Below, in pieces: positions 1 through 42,200 of a DNA stretch of 64,000 bases. The stretch's first letter is position 1. Each line of letters opens with the position of its first letter. Under the pieces are notes generated by a model. It was not told the origin of the DNA. It searched no databases and saw nothing but the letters and a program-made list of their open reading frames with translations. Position numbers and translations under genes: made by a program. Origin of the DNA: Aldrovandia affinis (lineage: Eukaryota; Chordata; Actinopteri; Notacanthiformes; Halosauridae); assembly GCA_029706075.1 (NCBI GenBank), contig JAINUG010000088.1, forward strand, positions 434,001 through 498,000. Direction: 5' to 3'.

Positions 1-2
1 TA

Positions 3-221
3 ATGGTCACGTGTAGGGGAGGAATTCGGACTTCACAATCTGAAGCCCAAGGCCCAGACGCCACACTCTGTGGTTTAAATCAACAGTGGTTCTCCCCTCA
101 CAAGATAATGACCACGAAGGACATTGAACATGGCTCACCTGTCACTGGAATCTACGAGTCCAGTTCGGGCGAGTCTCCCGATGGCACGAGGAGGAGAGGA
201 CGTGGATTAAAAGTTAAATAA
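3..221 (+). other. unassigned open frame at window start
   Basis: A 72-codon frame ending in an Arg/Lys-rich tail (RRRGRGLKVK), with AATAAATGAA at the stop, which resembles the end of a last coding exon plus a poly(A)-like signal. An AG lies at 14-15. I recognise no family. It could be the 3' end of an upstream gene or chance. Confidence 0.15.
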
Positions 222-2040
222 ATGAATCCTGCCACGTTTAATTATTTTACCTTTGTATCAGGGATTCTGCTAAATTTACCGCCAGCATTCCTGAGTTGCG
301 CGGTGGATAGATTATAAACCCCTGGAATTAGACTATCTGCATAAATCGTGTGGGAACGATGTAGCCATTTATCAAATAAAATTATCAGTACATGATACAT
401 GTAAATATATACAGTAGTGCACAGTTAGGTCAGCTGAAGTGTCTGTTTATGTCTGTTTATTTCTTTTTATTAAAGAGTGAAGAACAAATAACTAAATGAT
501 GGAAAATGTAAACAAATGAGAGAGAAGTGGTCACAAGGGAGAATGGAATGTGATGAGATCATGGGGAGGGGTTGAGTCAGGTGGGTGTGGTGATGACGTT
601 AAGCTCCGTGGCAGGAGGGGTTATGACATGTTAAAAAGTGGATGCACAGAAAGAGGGGCAGAGCTGTTTTCTTGAGCCAGCCTGGTTTCTTGTATGTGAT
701 TTTGCATTGTGTATAATAAACCCTATTACACCAGACTCTGAAGAACATGTTGTTTTTTAAAGAAGTATTAAGTGTGGTTGGGATCACTCAGTCTAACTGG
801 TCCTGGCTGAGATCTGATTCTCCCACAGTAGCTATGGCTAAAGTTAGCAGGGGCCCTTGCGGCCACTGACTCTTACACAAATGATTAGCTAGCTATCTGT
901 TTGTTACCAAAATGTATGACTGTGGAAATGTCCCAGTGAAAGTACCTTTTCCCCTCGTATGAACGATATTAGCATGTATGTATTCGTATCGTCCACAGTG
1001 GTTGAGTGTGTATGTGTAAAGAATGACCCCAGTACGTGTGTTGAGTGTACTTCCTAGTGCGTCATGCTGTTATAATAATAAAAATAGCACTGAAATGGAA
1101 AAATCAAGGTCTCTTGAGTCTTGATTCTGGCGTTAGCCACTACAGTATAATATGCTGTTCACCGTTTCTAATTTCGGTCCATTCCATTCTATGAATTATT
1201 GCTAACTAGCTATAATAGGAAAAGTCTTAAGCAAGGTTCTCTTTGAACAATCACAAAATATTCCACTAAACTTCGAAGGCGGCGGCACGTTGGTGCAGTG
1301 GATAGCATTGTCGCCGCACAGCAAGAAGGTCCTGGGTTCGATCCCGGCCTTTCTGTGTGGAATTCGCATGTTCTCCCCGTGTCTGCGTGGGTTTCCACTC
1401 CTACTCCGGTTCCCTCTCACAGCCCTGACTGTCCAACTCTGACCAGGAATAAGCGGGTTAAAATGAATGAATGAATAAACCTCGAAGGCAATAACACATC
1501 TAGAAACACCAGACCCTAACCTGAATAACATTTCACCACAGGTACCACCAAGTACCTATACTGGTTGGTAGCTGTCGAGATAGCTAGCCAATTCTTAGCT
1601 TGGTAACATCGTTTCCCGTAAACCATTCTATAAATGTACTGCTGATGCTGTCTGGTTATTGTAACGTTAATTGCTATTGGAAGGACATTGCGTGTTTAAC
1701 GTTTAACGTCAGACTCCCTGAATCCAGTAACTGTTATATATTTTAGGGGATAGGCTGCGATACTCTTGGAAGTCTATTTACTTAACAGCACGAACGTACC
1801 CAGGCTCTAACACCAGGGTTAAATTACAAGCATTTTACGAGTAAAACCTTAACATATTCTGGCTTTGTTGATAATGTTACTGACATTGAAGAAACTGTTT
1901 AACTTGGCTCTATCGGAATTTTTTATGTGCCCCTTATGATTGGCCAAGGTCAGGTTTGGAGCTTTGGACGGAAAGTCAGGCGGGTCAAAGGGGATGAGAC
2001 ACGAGCATGCACCACCCCGCTCCTTTATTCCAAACCCTAA
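222..2040. other. upstream intergenic region
   Basis: AT-rich non-coding sequence with no recognisable gene. It contains the SINE at 1278-1482 and several GCTAGCTAGC-type runs common in fish DNA. Nothing else was identified. Confidence 0.6.
1278..1482 (+). repeat. tRNA-derived SINE, internally deleted
   Basis: The head resembles a tRNA gene: A-box-like GTGCAGTGGATAGCA and B box GGTTCGATCCC. It is followed by the fish SINE body (TTCTCCCCGTGTCTGCGTGG) and an AATGAATGAATGAATAA tail. Most of the usual middle is missing. It lies in the upstream region of tnpo2. Confidence 0.8.
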
Positions 2041-2212
2041 CGCGGCGCTAAAACACGGACCAGCGAGCGAGCACGAGAAAGCGGCTTTGGCTTCTGGAGA
2101 AACTGTGGAATAACATTAACGGCCTCCGTGTACTACAATCGCTATTGATATTGATTAATCACGCTTGAGACACAAAGACGAAAGAGATCAGACAACGTTT
2201 GACCTATTTCAG
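2041..2212 (+). other. tnpo2: probable 5' UTR first exon and promoter of tnpo2
   Basis: GC-richer stretch with CG dinucleotides, ending in a good splice donor (TTTCAG|GTAAAC, exon end 2212). The first coding exon of tnpo2 at 3711 starts with an acceptor and carries 8 untranslated bases before its ATG, so at least one upstream non-coding exon is required, and this is the best candidate. The 5' boundary (transcription start) is a guess. No TATA box was recognised. Confidence 0.45.
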
Positions 2213-32627
<30,415 letters not shown>

Positions 32628-35600
32628 TCCCCCCCACCTCCATTACCCCAGATGGGACACCGCATCAGGTACTACACACGCTCACCCTGTTCAGTTTGGG
32701 TGGGAACATTTCATTTAATCTAATATTGACTTCCACAACATCCTCTTACTGTTTTTTGGAAACCTCTCTCTCCTCTGTTTTTAGGTGTATCTATGGGAGG
32801 GTTACTGGGAAACTCATCCAGCTCTGTGTTATTGCACTGCCCTGATCATGGGGGAGAGGGACGCCACTGGCCCGCCCCTCCGGACACCCCACCCCCGAGC
32901 CCCGTGTGTCTGTGAGGGTGGGTGGGAGGGGAGGGGGGGAGGGAGGGAAGGGGAGACCTCTGGATCGACGCGGACTAAATCCGACACGCTCAGCAAACGA
33001 AGCGACAGGGCAAGGAGGGAGGGTGGGAGGGAGCAGGGGCGGGCGGGATGGAGGCATAGGCAGGTTCGCAGACTTTTTACTTGCGATTATCGAAATGAGG
33101 GGAATCCGTGTCGGGCGGGGAGGGAGGGGGCGGGACGGGAGTCGGCAACACAAAAAAGAAAAATTGTATATCCAAATCCGACCTGGCACAAGACCACAGA
33201 TTAACACAACGCACACCTATTGTAATAACAGACAGGCACAGAAAGGCTGCTGTTGATTAGGCACATTAGGACTGCTGTAATTCGAAGTTTAGAATCACAC
33301 CGAGATTGACTGTAGGGGAAAAGCAGGTGCACATTTTTTTATCTGTGATTTATAAAATGTAGCTAATGACAGGGGAGGTATATTATTTCACAAGCATTCA
33401 TAGCCAGAAAACACCTTTTAATATTGGGTCTGCTTAGCGTACCTTACGCAGCGTATATATTTTGCTTTGTGTTTATCTTCTCCCTGGTTGCCGAAATATT
33501 TTTTCCTTTTTTAAAATTATTTTTCCTGATAAAATAACTTAATTGTAGTGCCCCCGAGGTTTAAGGAAAATTGGAGTAATACCTCCGAAGATTATAATAA
33601 CTGTAGAATTTAAATAAGTTTGTTTTTTGCTAGTTAAGGAAATGAAAGGAGATTAGATTGCATGGTAATCATCACTACTTTAGTTCAGTGATGCATGTTT
33701 TCTGTCTGTGTGTACGTATGCACCATGTGAGAATGAGTGCCATTAATTCCGTCTATAAATGTACATATGTGAGGACGCTTATTGTAATAAGGTACCTTAT
33801 GCTTGATTAACCCCCCCATCTGAAATCTGTGACCAACCTGTTTTATTAAACATATGTTGGAGTAAGCAATGAAGAGGAGGAGAGGGTGACTTTTTTATAA
33901 TTACTATTCAAATCCTTTGATGACGCAAGTTTAAGTTTACGTATCTTACAAGAAAATCGCACTGCACCGAGACTAATACTGTAGTACAAGATGATCTTTT
34001 TGCTGCTACTGCTTTTTGTGTTTATTTAGTATGGACTTAAAGGATAAATAAGACCGCCATAAGAAAAATATTTTTGCCAGGAGCTTCTTGATGTTATGCA
34101 CTTTCTTTTTGTAAATTTGAAATTTACTCTGTAAAAGTAAAATGACAATAATCCACCAACCTATTTTTGAGGTTTATTTTCATTTACAAAAATGTTGTCA
34201 GCGTTGTTGGCTTGTGACATACGAAGTGGTAAATAAGGAGCTAAATAAAACATTGCTTGATTTTACAGAATAGTTTAATTAAAGTCAGCAGAACGTTTAA
34301 TCAACTAGTCTGTGTAATTAGTTGAGATTGCTTGTAGGATAGGATGCCACGGGCGTCTCACATGCGGCCAAGGAAATCTGAGTATGGGTGTTGCCAGTCT
34401 GTCTCCCTACATGTTGGAAGACCTTGAAACCGTTCACTATGTATTGAAGGAGAAGGTGGAGTGTTAATGGAGGGGGTGGTAATGAAACTTGGGAGGTGGG
34501 GTGATCGATGCCTTTTAGCCATTTTCTGCAAGGACTTTTTCAATCAGTCTAGTAACAGAATGCACATAATCTGTTTTTGTATTTGTACTCTTAGTTCTAA
34601 TGGGATTAAGGCTGTCACCCCCTCAAGAGTAGGTAGAATTCCCAACAGGGTGATGGCCAAATGTGGACCATGGTTTGAGATTTGGGTGGGTGGGAGACAT
34701 GAATGGGTTTGAACAGACTATAGGCTTGTGCCTGTGGATAATTGGGCTGCCACACACATTAATGCAGTAGATTTTAATCCGGGGTATAGAAACATTGCAT
34801 ATCCATCTTTAATCACCCCCCAACCTAACGTAACGTAATTGGATAAATGTACATCTGTGCAAGAGTGTTTGTCAGTACCTACCTTGTACGTGTGTATTTG
34901 TCAATTGTGAGTCGCGTTAGTTTCATCAGTCTGTTAACTGATAACTGCGTGCTTGAGCACATTTTCGCTCTAAGCGCATGTATGTAGCGTAGACAAATAA
35001 CATGGCATAGATCCTCCCCTGAGATCACATCGCGGTCTGATGACTCAGGATTTCAGGGGGCCAACCCTGTGGAGAAACCTTCAGTACCGACACTTGTCAC
35101 ATCGGTTTCCACGCCATTTTGTATACACAGATTATATTTGTGACAATGCCTATCAAAGTGTAATTGTGTTTTATTAAAAGCAATGATTAAAATTGAATGT
35201 TAAAACTGCTTATTACTGTACTATGTATAAAAATATTGGGGGTGATTACTGCAGACCTCAGCTAAAGGACAGTGCATGGAAGGCTTTATCTATGAAGCTG
35301 AGCTTCACTTTCGCTGAGTAACAGATGCCAGTACGCCATCGGTTCCTCAGGTTTTAACCGAAACATGAATTTGAACTTCCTCTTTTTATATCACTGTGAA
35401 TCAGATCAGAGGGGTTTTGTGAAGACGGACCCACATTTGGGTTCCTTTGACACTTTTTGTAAACCGGTTTCACCTGAAGTTCTCACAATGAACAAATTGG
35501 TGACTTGGTGTGTGATGTGTCCATGGGCAAACTAATATGCAAGTGTTGGTGGGTGAATTTTCTCCTAAGGGCTGCCTTTCTGGGGATTGGGATAGGACAT

Positions 35601-36240
35601 GCGCAAATCCGAAATGGACTACAACCATCGCATAGCGCATTACAGTGGGACTGGGATCCTACATCCTACATCCCACATAATGCATAGAATATTTTAGTAG
35701 GTTAACCACCTCGTTATATAAGTGATAAATTGTCAATCTTAAAATACAGCCAATTTATTATTTAGTGTTAAGAATTTCCACCATTTTTGTTTGTTGTTTT
35801 TTTAAAGGTCATGATTTTATTTTTGTTTATTTATTTTTTCAAAATTTTTGTATTTATTTTTTGTTCCGATTTTTTTGTTCCTTTTTTACATTTTGGTTTT
35901 GTGTAGACTTTTATTTTATTTCCGTTAACATTCTTTTTATTTAAAGACTTGTTTTATAGTGGACCATTTAATTTAGTCAGCTCTTAAAGGATGGGCTGGG
36001 CTGGGAGGGAGGGAGGGATTTAGCTTGGTGCATACCTGGGGAATAAGGGAAGAATTGCAAGACTTGTAGGACCTTGTTTTAGTCTCAAGTCTGCCGAGTG
36101 AAATTGATGTATTTTTCTCAACTGTGAGTGCAGGTGGGATGTTAACTTATGTATCCAACTTATCTTTCTATTTTTATTTTGTGAATGGAAAATAAAAAAA
36201 GTTTTCTACCAAGCTGGGAACAAATTTCCATGCAGTCTAT
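32628..36240 (+). other. tnpo2: tnpo2 3' UTR (extent inferred)
   Basis: AT-rich, repeat-poor sequence after the stop. It may hold a 3'-UTR intron at 32669-32784 (CATCAG|GTACTA ... TTTTTAG|GTGTAT). Poly(A) signal candidates are AATAAA at 34244-34249 and 36191-36196, with ATTAAA near 33844; the distal one would give about 3.5 kb of UTR. A G-rich block lies at 32914-33140. No open frame here resembles a known protein. Confidence 0.5.
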
Positions 36241-37770
36241 CTGGATTATTTTACCCGTTATTTACACTGTCTCACCAACAAACATACTGGCTAACCGTCA
36301 TCTTACAGGAAGCATGTTGTCATGTGTTCGTGGAGGCCACTTTTAAAACAAATGAAAACCACATTCCTGTATTTATAAAATCACATTTTTTAAAGTAAAT
36401 TGACCCACTGGGTCTACTTATTTCTAAACAGGAATCTGTGCACTAGCATTAAGCAAACAAGTAAGTAGCCTTACCCTGGCACTGCAGCCACACCATCATG
36501 TAAAAGATGAATGAACCATGTTAATTACTTACTTACTAGCCTTTTGACTGGCAGACTGGGAAGTCCCACAAATATGATTGATGCTGTGTATTAGCCATAG
36601 TTGTATTCCAAATAAGATTATGTCCCCTAAAATTACAACCCCATCCATCCACTCATTGGAGTGAGGGACCAAGATGCAGTTGTAAAGGATTGTGTTACAG
36701 TGCAGCAGAAGATGGGTGGCGACTGCTGTCCTGATGGAGGTGGGGTAAGTCATTACAATACAGTTGCAACAGTCTAGTACATGGAAATTTGTCTTAACTT
36801 GTGATGGTATATCACGGATCTATACAAGACATTGAAGTATTTAGTACAATAATACTTTTAAATGAGTAATTTATGAAATATGGACATTTCTGCTAAATAT
36901 TAAAAGGGACTTAATGAAATTGGTATGGATTAGCTGGGCTCAAACATTTTTCTTACTGTTTACAACTGATAATATAGACAAATCATACAATGCTGTAGCC
37001 ATTGAGGATTGGCTCACAGTTGAAGAGCCCCATTAGATACTGCACACATCTTGGGCAGTGATCAGGGGTCTCTTCAGACTCCTGGATATCTTAAACTGTT
37101 ATTATATTGTAACCATGAACAAAACATAGCCTTTCATATTGTAGCGGTGGACGCCACGGAATCAAGAGTCATGAGACTGCTTTTCCATTTCAGTACCACT
37201 TTATTAGAATAAAGCGCGTAGCACAAGGAAGTACAAAACAAGCACAGATTCACAGACAATGTTGGTTGGCCGGCACATATGCACATTCACACATTCTCAA
37301 CAGGGTGAAAAGGGCTTTCATTCCAGACATAGGTGGTACTTTACATCAGAACGTGTACACATTTATTAACATAGCTAGCTAGTAATCTTACGTTTAGCTG
37401 GCCGCAAGGGCCTCTGGGACATGTTAGTTTCCTCGGTTCTATTAGCCACCTAGTATGCTAATCCCTTCGTACAATAGAGGTCAGCTAGCATTTCCCCGTT
37501 ACAATATATTATTTGAGGTTGAGGCGATGAATGATAATCTACAGCTGTAACCTCCTCACCCAGGATAGCTGACTGAATGAAGGGCACAGGTTCGACATAA
37601 TCACCTACCAATAATGTATGGCTCAACTTGACTTCACGTATAAGCTGCTCTTCCGGTATGAACACTTTTGGAGAAAAGTGTCATCTCGCAAACGGTCCTC
37701 TTGAACTTGTCCCAACATGACAAAAACAAAACACAACAGTGACAGCGGACCTGTAGTCTTTTTCGGAGAC
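36241..37770. other. tnpo2-fbxw9 intergenic region
   Basis: AT-rich sequence with no recognised gene. A minus-strand frame at 37,450-37,665 has no family I know. A long-terminal-repeat-like start (TGTAGCGGTGGACGCCACGG, 37,140) was seen without a partner. Confidence 0.45.
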
Positions 37771-38136
37771 CCCATGGGTGGACAAAATATTGGAAACACG
37801 AAATGGAAAAGAACTTGTATTTTGAAGTAACTAAATCACATTTTAAAATACGTTTTATATTAATGTCAGTAGTAATTACCAATATGTTATATTTTTAAAT
37901 GAAAACTTTTAATATATGAGTTTCTAAAGCAACATGAGAGAACAAACTGATTTTGAAAGCAGTCAATTATGTCAGTTAAAAGTGGTGCCCAAATTGCAGG
38001 CTTTCCTTGAAGATTCTTGTATAATAGCATTCCAAGAAGGATCAGGAAAGCTATTCTGAAGGCAAAGGGCGGCCCAACTCCTTAGTTAATAAATATTCAT
38101 ATATTGTTTGGTGTTTGCATTTTGTCTACCACCTGT
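37771..38136. mobile_element. Tc1/mariner-type MITE
   Basis: The left end GGGTGGACAAAATATTGG, then AAACAC (37,776-37,799), is matched by GTGTTTGCATTTTGTCTACC at 38,111-38,130 in inverted orientation. About 365 bp, non-coding. Confidence 0.6.
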
Positions 38137-38499
38137 ACGTCATGTCCAACATTTTGGTGTCAAAAACAATACACACGTGAACAGTTGTATATGTTACTAT
38201 TACTTTCATAAGATGTTAGGTTATGTTGCTATAACAGTTTATCTTGCTGTGAGTTACCCATGTGTTTTACAAACCAAGTTTCCTACGGTTTGCTCTATTG
38301 ATGGTAGTCAAGCTTGATTCAGCGAGATGGTAGGAAACGCCCTCCTTCGCTATGTGGTCTGTAACAATAAAAAATAAAATCACAGATGGGATACTTGATT
38401 CTTCAGAAGTAATACTGATTTAATATGCATACTTATGCCCATTTCCAGTTGTATTATCTGCTGACTTTCCACTGTAGACTACGCTTCCTGATCAATCAG

Positions 38500-38897
38500 C
38501 AGCCGGTTGATGACGAAAAATTCTGCGCGCCGGAAAAATAAATATTCGAAAAGCAACTGTAAATGGGTAAATGTATTGTGAAATCATATTGCTACATGTG
38601 AGCAGTATGACAGGAGGCTCCACTTCAAATAAATCGGCTCCTTGATAAGTTTAACTAACTAGCTATAACGTAAAGCGGCCGACACATCATTTATAGCTGT
38701 TTGATTGTAATTTAAGATATCGCTCTAAAGAAAGACGCCAGTTAGCTTAGCTATATAGCAAGCATGATGTTGCTCGTTCAGTGAAGGTACGGCTAACGTT
38801 ATCTAGTTACGTGTTCAGTGATTCATTAATTCACGTCGCAGGAACGATAACATATTTTGCGAAAATGAACTATCAGTAATAAGGAAGATATCTGAGG
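38500..38897 (+). promoter_or_regulatory. fbxw9: probable fbxw9 promoter and non-coding first exon
   Basis: A short GC patch with ETS-like GCGCGCCGGAAAAA at 38,525 lies upstream of a good donor, CTGAGG|GTAAGT (exon end 38,897). The first coding exon of fbxw9 begins with an acceptor (CCCACAG, 39,280-39,286), so an upstream untranslated exon is expected. The transcription start is unknown. Confidence 0.35.
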
Positions 38898-39293
38898 GTA
38901 AGTTTACTGTTTGACTTATGTAACGTTACGTGCATGGCTTTCTCTCATGCGATTTTGGTGAGGCAGACGAAGTTAGTCTTTCAGCATTGCCTCCTGTCTG
39001 GTTAAGATCAGGTTCAGATGTGAAGTTATGATTATGGAACGTTCGCATTGACATTTTAATTTGAAATATTCCTAGTGTCCGTTATCTTATTACGAGGATA
39101 TATGAAGCAAAAGGTAGTTCCCAAGATAGTATTTAGATGTAGAAACAATGACATACTGCATTGTATCACACATGTTTTAGGTATGGTATGTGTGCACTCA
39201 ACCACATGTCAGCCATTGCATGACTTTGCATTCAAAACAAAAGTGAAAGGGCTGTCTGTTACCGTCGTATGCTCACTGTCCCACAGTGTGTGG

Positions 39294-42200
39294 ATGTCGG
39301 AGACTTGGGGTCCGCTGGAGGAGGAGGAAGCCGAGGCAGAGCTCAGCAAGCTGAAAGCAGGGAGCGAGGTCGGAAGAGCAGGAGCGCTTGCCCCGCTGAA
39401 CCTGCTGGGCAATGAGGCTCTCGGGCAGGACGAACAGGGGTCAGCCCCCTCCTCTCTTTCACCTCCTTTTAACTGTTCCCTCTGTTATCTCTCCCTTTCT
39501 TAATTTTCTTCTTTCAGGCATTTATTTATTTACTTATTTACATGCTTTGCAGATTACATCCTTCAGGTGGCATACACCAGTGCACTGCTTTTTGTTTAAC
39601 TTCATGGTCTTTCACCTGTTTGATTTCCCTCTTTTATGATGTCTGAGTTTCTTTTGTGTGTGTGCTCCAGTCAGTACCTCACTGGGAAGTAACGGCCCCC
39701 CTGGTGTTCCATACTAGGTCCCCCCTTGCTCCCATGCTCACAACCCCAGAAACAACCCCCTCCAACGAAGGAACAGGGCTGCTGTCGTTGCCGTGGGAGA
39801 TGGTGGCCCGCATCGCCTCTCACCTCCCGGCGCAGTGTGTCATCACGGTCCTCCCTCAGGTAAGGGGACAGGTGTGACTGCGATCATACTCGCTGGTCTT
39901 GGCACATAAGTTAAATGGCTGTGGACGGTCACATGTTGGTTGGGTTTTAACAAAATGATATATATCCTACCCCTCATGTTTTTCTCCCTCCCTCTCTTAT
40001 TCTTACTTCTGTCTCTTTCTCCCCTGTCTTACATTGACTACATATGCAAACTTCTTTGGCAACCATGTCTTCTTTGTTTTGTCTTTTTCAGCTGCTAGGC
40101 TGAGTGGTCACTAAACCTCTACTCTGTTTTTTGTCTCTGAAGAGATACTTTGCCAGTGTGTATTTTTTGTTTAAGGCTCAATAGCAATCGACCCTTCGCT
40201 AAACCACGCCCCAAAACGCAGACTGGCCAATCACAGCGCAGTATTTGACAGACTCCGACAGAGGTCCGACAGTTTTTTGCTGCTCTCCATTGACTTTGAC
40301 TGAAAAAATTGAGATTTTCTTCATTTTCGAGCTGGTTTTGTGGATTTTTAGCTAATTATGGTTAGACGTTGTGCCTGGGGCACTTGTAACAGTGACACTT
40401 GTTACCCAGAGAGGTTGGAAGGAGATATACGTTTTTTTTCTTTTACAAAACCAAAATCAAATCCTGAAAAGTGTTAGCCAGCTAAGCTAACGTGGCTACG
40501 GTCTGAATATACAGCTCTGGGTTGCAACGTTGGTAAAGTTGGACTAAATGTTAGCTTTGTTATTCGTGATCCAGGCAGCTTGCTAACGTTAAGATGTTAC
40601 AGTCAAGCTCTAAAAAACCTGTGGGTAACGTTACCTTGATGTCAAAATGTAATACTATTTTTTCATTACTATTTCAGCACTTTGTCAATGGGAAGCCCAG
40701 TCCGAGTACCCAAATCTTGTGGAGGACTGGGCTGACACACTGCTGATATTTTTTGCTTTACAGAGGTCCAGGGTATGGAGCTACCTGTGGAGCTAACCAG
40801 AGTAATGTCGTTACAGCACACTATAGGCTACTAATGTTACGTTAGTTAGCTAATGCTAGCTAACTTACTACTGAATGTAACGTTATATAGGCCTACTGCT
40901 TTTGCTTTTTAATGATTGTAATAGTGAATAGAGACCTACCCAGCTTTACAGGAACAGTGTTGCTCCTTAATGTTGTTGTCCTCTGTCTCAATCGCCAGGT
41001 GATGCGGTGGTTCACTTTTACTCTGATCTGTAGGCTTTAGCTTCTATCTTAATTTTTTTTACGTCATTTTGTTGCTGAGTCAGTGTGATATCTTGAATAT
41101 AACCTTCAAATGCATATTGTAGACCCTTCTGTCTGCTTCTATCTGAAATCGCTTTTTCTATTTTCCAAAAATTGGACAATATTTCTCCAGGGAGTGCAGT
41201 TCGCGACAGTGGGAGCGCCATGCTGGCTCCGAAAGCTTGACGGACTTAGCAACAGTAACTAAGGGGGGCGTGGTTTAGCGAAGGGTCAATTCAGTTGGTT
41301 TTGGATTGTGTTTGTTCCAATACTGAGTTTTTAATCCATTTCATAATTTGACAGTGCTTACCTGTAGCTGGTTTGTGTTATCGTGTGTTAGTGTTCTTGT
41401 GGTGAGGTCCACAACCAGCACTCTGAGCTGCTCTCTCTCTCTCTCTTTCTCTCTCTCGATCTCGATCTCTCCCTATTTTTATATTTATCTCTCTCACTTT
41501 CCTCCTACAGGTCTGTCGAGCCCTGGGGGGCGTAGGTGAGGACAGCACCGCTTGGCAGCTCCGTGCTCGCAGGCTTATTGGCCCCAGGGCCTCCTTCCCC
41601 TTGGGGCCGCGGGACGGCTTCGACTGGCCCACCGCCTGCCTGGAGATGGAGCAGCTCATCTCCTGCTGGGTGGGGCTGGGCGAGCAAGCGGCAGGGGCCG
41701 AGAGGGAGGGGGAAGGCCAGGAGGACCCTGAGGGTAACGGAGATGGACAGGCTGAAAGGGAGGTGGGGCTACAGAGGCCCAGGAAGGAAGCTGGGGGCAG
41801 GGAGCCACGGGCTGAAGAAGGGAGTAGTGGAGGTGAAGAAATGGCTGTGGATGGAGAGATGCCAGTCGACGGAGGAGGACAACAGCCAGAGCAAGAGGGA
41901 GGTGTGGCAGATGGCGAGGAGGCACAGCAGGGGGCTAGAGTGGAGAGGCAGAATGTGGCAACAGCAGGGGAGCAGGGGGAAGAGAGAGACCGGAGAGAGA
42001 GATTGGGGCCAGGTGAAGGCAGAGGGGAGGAGGGAGTGGTGGAAGGCGGTGGAGCGGAGGCGGAGGGAGAGCGACCGGAGCAGAGGGTGGGTTATCACGC
42101 CTACCCCCCTGGTTCGTCCACGGCCCTTGAGCGATTCTCCCTGCCCTCGGGCCACATCGCTGAGGTGAACACTGTGCTCCTGGTGGGCGGGGCGGGGGCG

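Noticed and set aside
32785-33256. Open frames over the G-rich block after tnpo2
   Set aside because: Low-complexity translations in the 3' UTR of tnpo2 with no recognisable domain.
37140-37665. Long terminal repeat or retroelement fragment
   Set aside because: A TGT.. start and an open frame were seen, but no second repeat, primer-binding site or recognisable protein.
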